Below, piece after piece: positions 53,692-55,120 of a stretch of 55,120 nt of DNA (its first letter is position 1; each line of letters opens with the position of its first letter). Both the position numbers and the translations under genes were made by a program. The notes under the pieces were generated by a model. That model was not told the DNA's origin, did no database searches, and was given only the letters and a program-made list of their open reading frames with translations. The stretch spans positions 1-55,120 of the forward strand of contig NZ_JAAAYE010000039.1 in the NCBI RefSeq assembly GCF_013282575.1, given 5' to 3'. This DNA comes from Paraburkholderia sp. NMBU_R16. Lineage in GTDB: Bacteria > Pseudomonadota > Gammaproteobacteria > Burkholderiales > Burkholderiaceae.

Positions 53692-53961
53692 TCAGCCGCC
53701 CGACAGCGCCTGCACGACATAGATGCGGCTCTCGACGCCAACCGCATCCGAGAGGTGCCGGCGGTCGCGCACCGGCCTGCCGTCGACGTACACGGCCAGA
53801 TGCCGGCGCAGTCCGCCCTGGTCGTCGAGAATATATCCACGCAGCCGCGGTTCGTCGGCGAAGACGGCAGCCAACGCTTCGTCGACAGTGCCGGCCGCAA
53901 CGTCGCGCTCCGGCAGCGGAATATGACGCTGAATCGAGGCCGCAAAGAACAGGTGTGCCAT
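53692..53961 (-). CDS. MoaD/ThiS-like small sulfur-carrier protein
   Basis: An 89-residue ubiquitin-like protein from the ATG at 53961. The beta-grasp core is seen in LFFAASIQRHIPLPE, LRRHLAVYVDGRPVR and ESRIYVVQALSGG, and it ends exactly in Gly-Gly, the terminus that becomes adenylated and thiocarboxylated. No E1-like enzyme, MoaE or ThiG is adjacent. The next gene, 30 nt on, encodes the BNR propeller, suggesting a dedicated partner. Residues before this ATG in the longer frame (to 54030) overlap the methyltransferase gene end and are unlikely. Confidence 0.83.
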   Translation of the reverse strand: MAHLFFAASIQRHIPLPERDVAAGTVDEALAAVFADEPRLRGYILDDQGGLRRHLAVYVDGRPVRDRRHLSDAVGVESRIYVVQALSGG

Positions 53962-54026
53962 GGCGTGGCGAGCTTCTTGGGTGGGGTGCTTAAGTGTAGT
54001 ACCGAGCAGGCCCGGGAGGCGCTGAG

Positions 54027-54920
54027 TCAAACATTGGCGTCGAAAGACTCCGTTGGGTCCTCAGCGGTTGCGCCGCCCTTTACGCCATTGCGGTTGTTGC
54101 GAACGCGGGTCTTCTCCACAGGCCGCAACGCCTCTCCATTGAAATGCGTAGCGATACCGAGCCGGCGCAGGCCGATTTTCACGTAATCGGCCTGGAGTTC
54201 GATGCCAATCGAGCGACGTCCGAGCCGTTGGGCTACGACGCACGTCGTGAATGTGCCGCCGAACGGATCGAGCACCGTATCGCCGGGGTTCGTGCTGGCT
54301 TTGACGATGCGCTCGAGAAGCGCCTCGGGCTTCTGGCTCGGATGCGCTTCGTACTCCGGCATGCGGTACCGCACACGCGGCATGTACCAGGCATTGCCCG
54401 GAACCTTCGTCGTCTTGTATTGCGTGGGGACTTCCTTTCGATAGTCGATCAGTTTGCGCACGGCGCCTGTGCGCGCTTCGACTGCGATGTCGGCCACATT
54501 GAAGGTGTAGTTTTTTGCATCCTTGACGCAAAAGAGAATCGGTTCGTAAAGCGAGCCGAAGTGCTTCTTCGCTTGCACGCCCGAGCTGTCGTAATGCCAG
54601 ACGATTCGCGACAGTATCGTGATGCGCTCGCGCAGCCACAGGTCGAGGTAGGGCATGGCCTGCGTGCTCGTCATGACATAGAGGCTGCCGGTAGGCTTCA
54701 GCTTGCGGATGCATGCATCGAGCCACTCGTAGCACCACTCGGCATAGGCCTGGTCGGAAGGCCAGGCGTCTTTGAACTCGCCGAACTGCTTGCCGATGTT
54801 GTACGGCGGGTCCGCAAAGATCAGATCGATCGACTCGTCAGCAATGCGGCCCAAAGCGTCGAGGCAGTCGCCATGAAAGACGGTTGCATCGTCACCCTCG
54901 AATGTCTCGATCGATCCCAT
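54027..54920 (-). CDS. YhdJ-type DNA adenine methyltransferase (orphan)
   Basis: About 297 residues from the ATG at 54920 (MGSIETF); an ATG at 54968 is an alternative. Motif IV is DPPYN (LIFADPPYNIGKQFG) and motif I lies C-terminal (VLDPFGGTFTTCVVAQ), the beta-class order. Similarity to E. coli YhdJ is strong in the middle: RIVWHYDSSGVQAKKHFGS, EPILFCVKDAKNYTFN, HPSQKPEALLERI. YhdJ methylates adenine in ATGCAT; the target of this homologue may differ. No restriction enzyme is next to it, so a regulatory or housekeeping methylation role is likely. The C-terminal 35 residues are charged and variable. Confidence 0.9.
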   Translation of the reverse strand: MGSIETFEGDDATVFHGDCLDALGRIADESIDLIFADPPYNIGKQFGEFKDAWPSDQAYAEWCYEWLDACIRKLKPTGSLYVMTSTQAMPYLDLWLRERITILSRIVWHYDSSGVQAKKHFGSLYEPILFCVKDAKNYTFNVADIAVEARTGAVRKLIDYRKEVPTQYKTTKVPGNAWYMPRVRYRMPEYEAHPSQKPEALLERIVKASTNPGDTVLDPFGGTFTTCVVAQRLGRRSIGIELQADYVKIGLRRLGIATHFNGEALRPVEKTRVRNNRNGVKGGATAEDPTESFDANV

Positions 54921-55052
54921 ATGGCTATCAACCTCGTTGGAAGGCTGGTTTGACAAGTTGACGCGCATCTTAACAAGGGGACCGGGCCGCTCGGGCTCTG
55001 TCGCATTAACGAGGACGAGTAGAATCGGTGCGAATTGAAACGCAGGACATCG

Positions 55053-55120
55053 ATGATGGCAAAGACGAAGAAAGCTCGCTCAACGTTGCCCACCGGCGCG
55101 GGCAGCGTGCTGAAGCGGCT
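55053..55120 (+). CDS. start of an unidentified gene (partial)
   Basis: An ATG at 55053 (or the next, 55056) follows AGGA at 5-8 nt and opens a frame reading MMAKTKKARSTLPTGAG to the window edge. The N-terminus is basic. Only about 22 codons are visible, too few to name the product. It is divergent from the methyltransferase gene. Confidence 0.6.
   Translation, partial: MMAKTKKARSTLPTGAGSVLKR

Noticed and set aside
54027-54968. A restriction-modification system around the methyltransferase.
   Set aside because: Neighbouring genes are a MoaD-like protein and an unidentified partial gene; no nuclease is visible, and YhdJ-type enzymes are normally orphans.
1-55120. CRISPR arrays, insertion sequences, prophage genes, attachment sites and tRNA genes.
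   Set aside because: I saw no regularly spaced repeats, transposase or integrase families, or cloverleaf-forming sequences in the window.

Overview
The window is high-GC, densely coded DNA from a betaproteobacterium, very probably Burkholderia sensu lato (Paraburkholderia/Trinickia-like). The grounds are the 16S 5' end at the left edge, the sequence of the phenylacetyl-CoA epoxidase operon, two DUF2957 lipoproteins, a fused indolepyruvate ferredoxin oxidoreductase, and a divergent ACC deaminase/regulator pair of the kind common in plant-associated members. It reads as chromosomal core and near-core sequence. I see no insertion sequence, prophage, CRISPR array, tRNA or plasmid gene.

Layout. 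1-500: 5' end of a leftward rRNA operon with its leader, boxA and P1 promoter. 0.5-3.2 kb: SGNH hydrolase, then a two-gene iron uptake unit (ftrB/ftrC-like) behind a Fur-box-like promoter. 3.3-7.9 kb: paaABCDE and its TetR regulator, with a palindromic operator inside the paaA promoter. 8.2-18.2 kb: acetyltransferase, AsnC regulator divergent from hppD, a small exported protein, fused indolepyruvate ferredoxin oxidoreductase, malic enzyme, pyrE. 18.2-25.8 kb: orphan response regulator, PEBP protein, argC, a DUF2957-DUF2957-OmpW cluster, a lone receiver protein. 26.0-26.4 kb: gene relics. 26.4-32.6 kb: LysR/MFS divergent pair, LysE-type exporter, ThiS-Mut7-C protein, and an Nramp-like transporter with a long structured leader. 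32.6-41.6 kb: class I aldolase, a large hybrid kinase, a methylmalonyl-CoA-decarboxylase-like gene with a class III CoA-transferase, EamA transporter, AraC regulator. 41.8-46.3 kb: canonical mntH, AHSA1 protein, AlaX-type editing protein, AraC regulator, methyltransferase. 46.4-51.5 kb: acdS/acdR and an AceE-type 2-oxoacid dehydrogenase E1 with its own AsnC regulator. 51.6-55.1 kb: Thr/Cys-type Asp/Glu racemase, BNR protein, MoaD-like protein, YhdJ-type DNA methyltransferase, and the start of a rightward gene.

How the genes fit together. Several units converge on aromatic and amino-acid carbon: HppD and the indolepyruvate oxidoreductase both act on arylpyruvates, and the latter could feed the paa operon with arylacetyl-CoA. 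AcdS releases 2-oxobutyrate, which the adjacent AceE-type E1 (resembling MdeB) could oxidise to propionyl-CoA. Three AsnC/Lrp regulators each sit divergent from a 2-oxoacid-related gene. Metal handling recurs: ftrBC, a canonical mntH and an Nramp relative with altered binding-site residues. The least explained pieces are the DUF2957/OmpW cluster, the MoaD-like/BNR pair, and the 330-nt leader of the Nramp relative.
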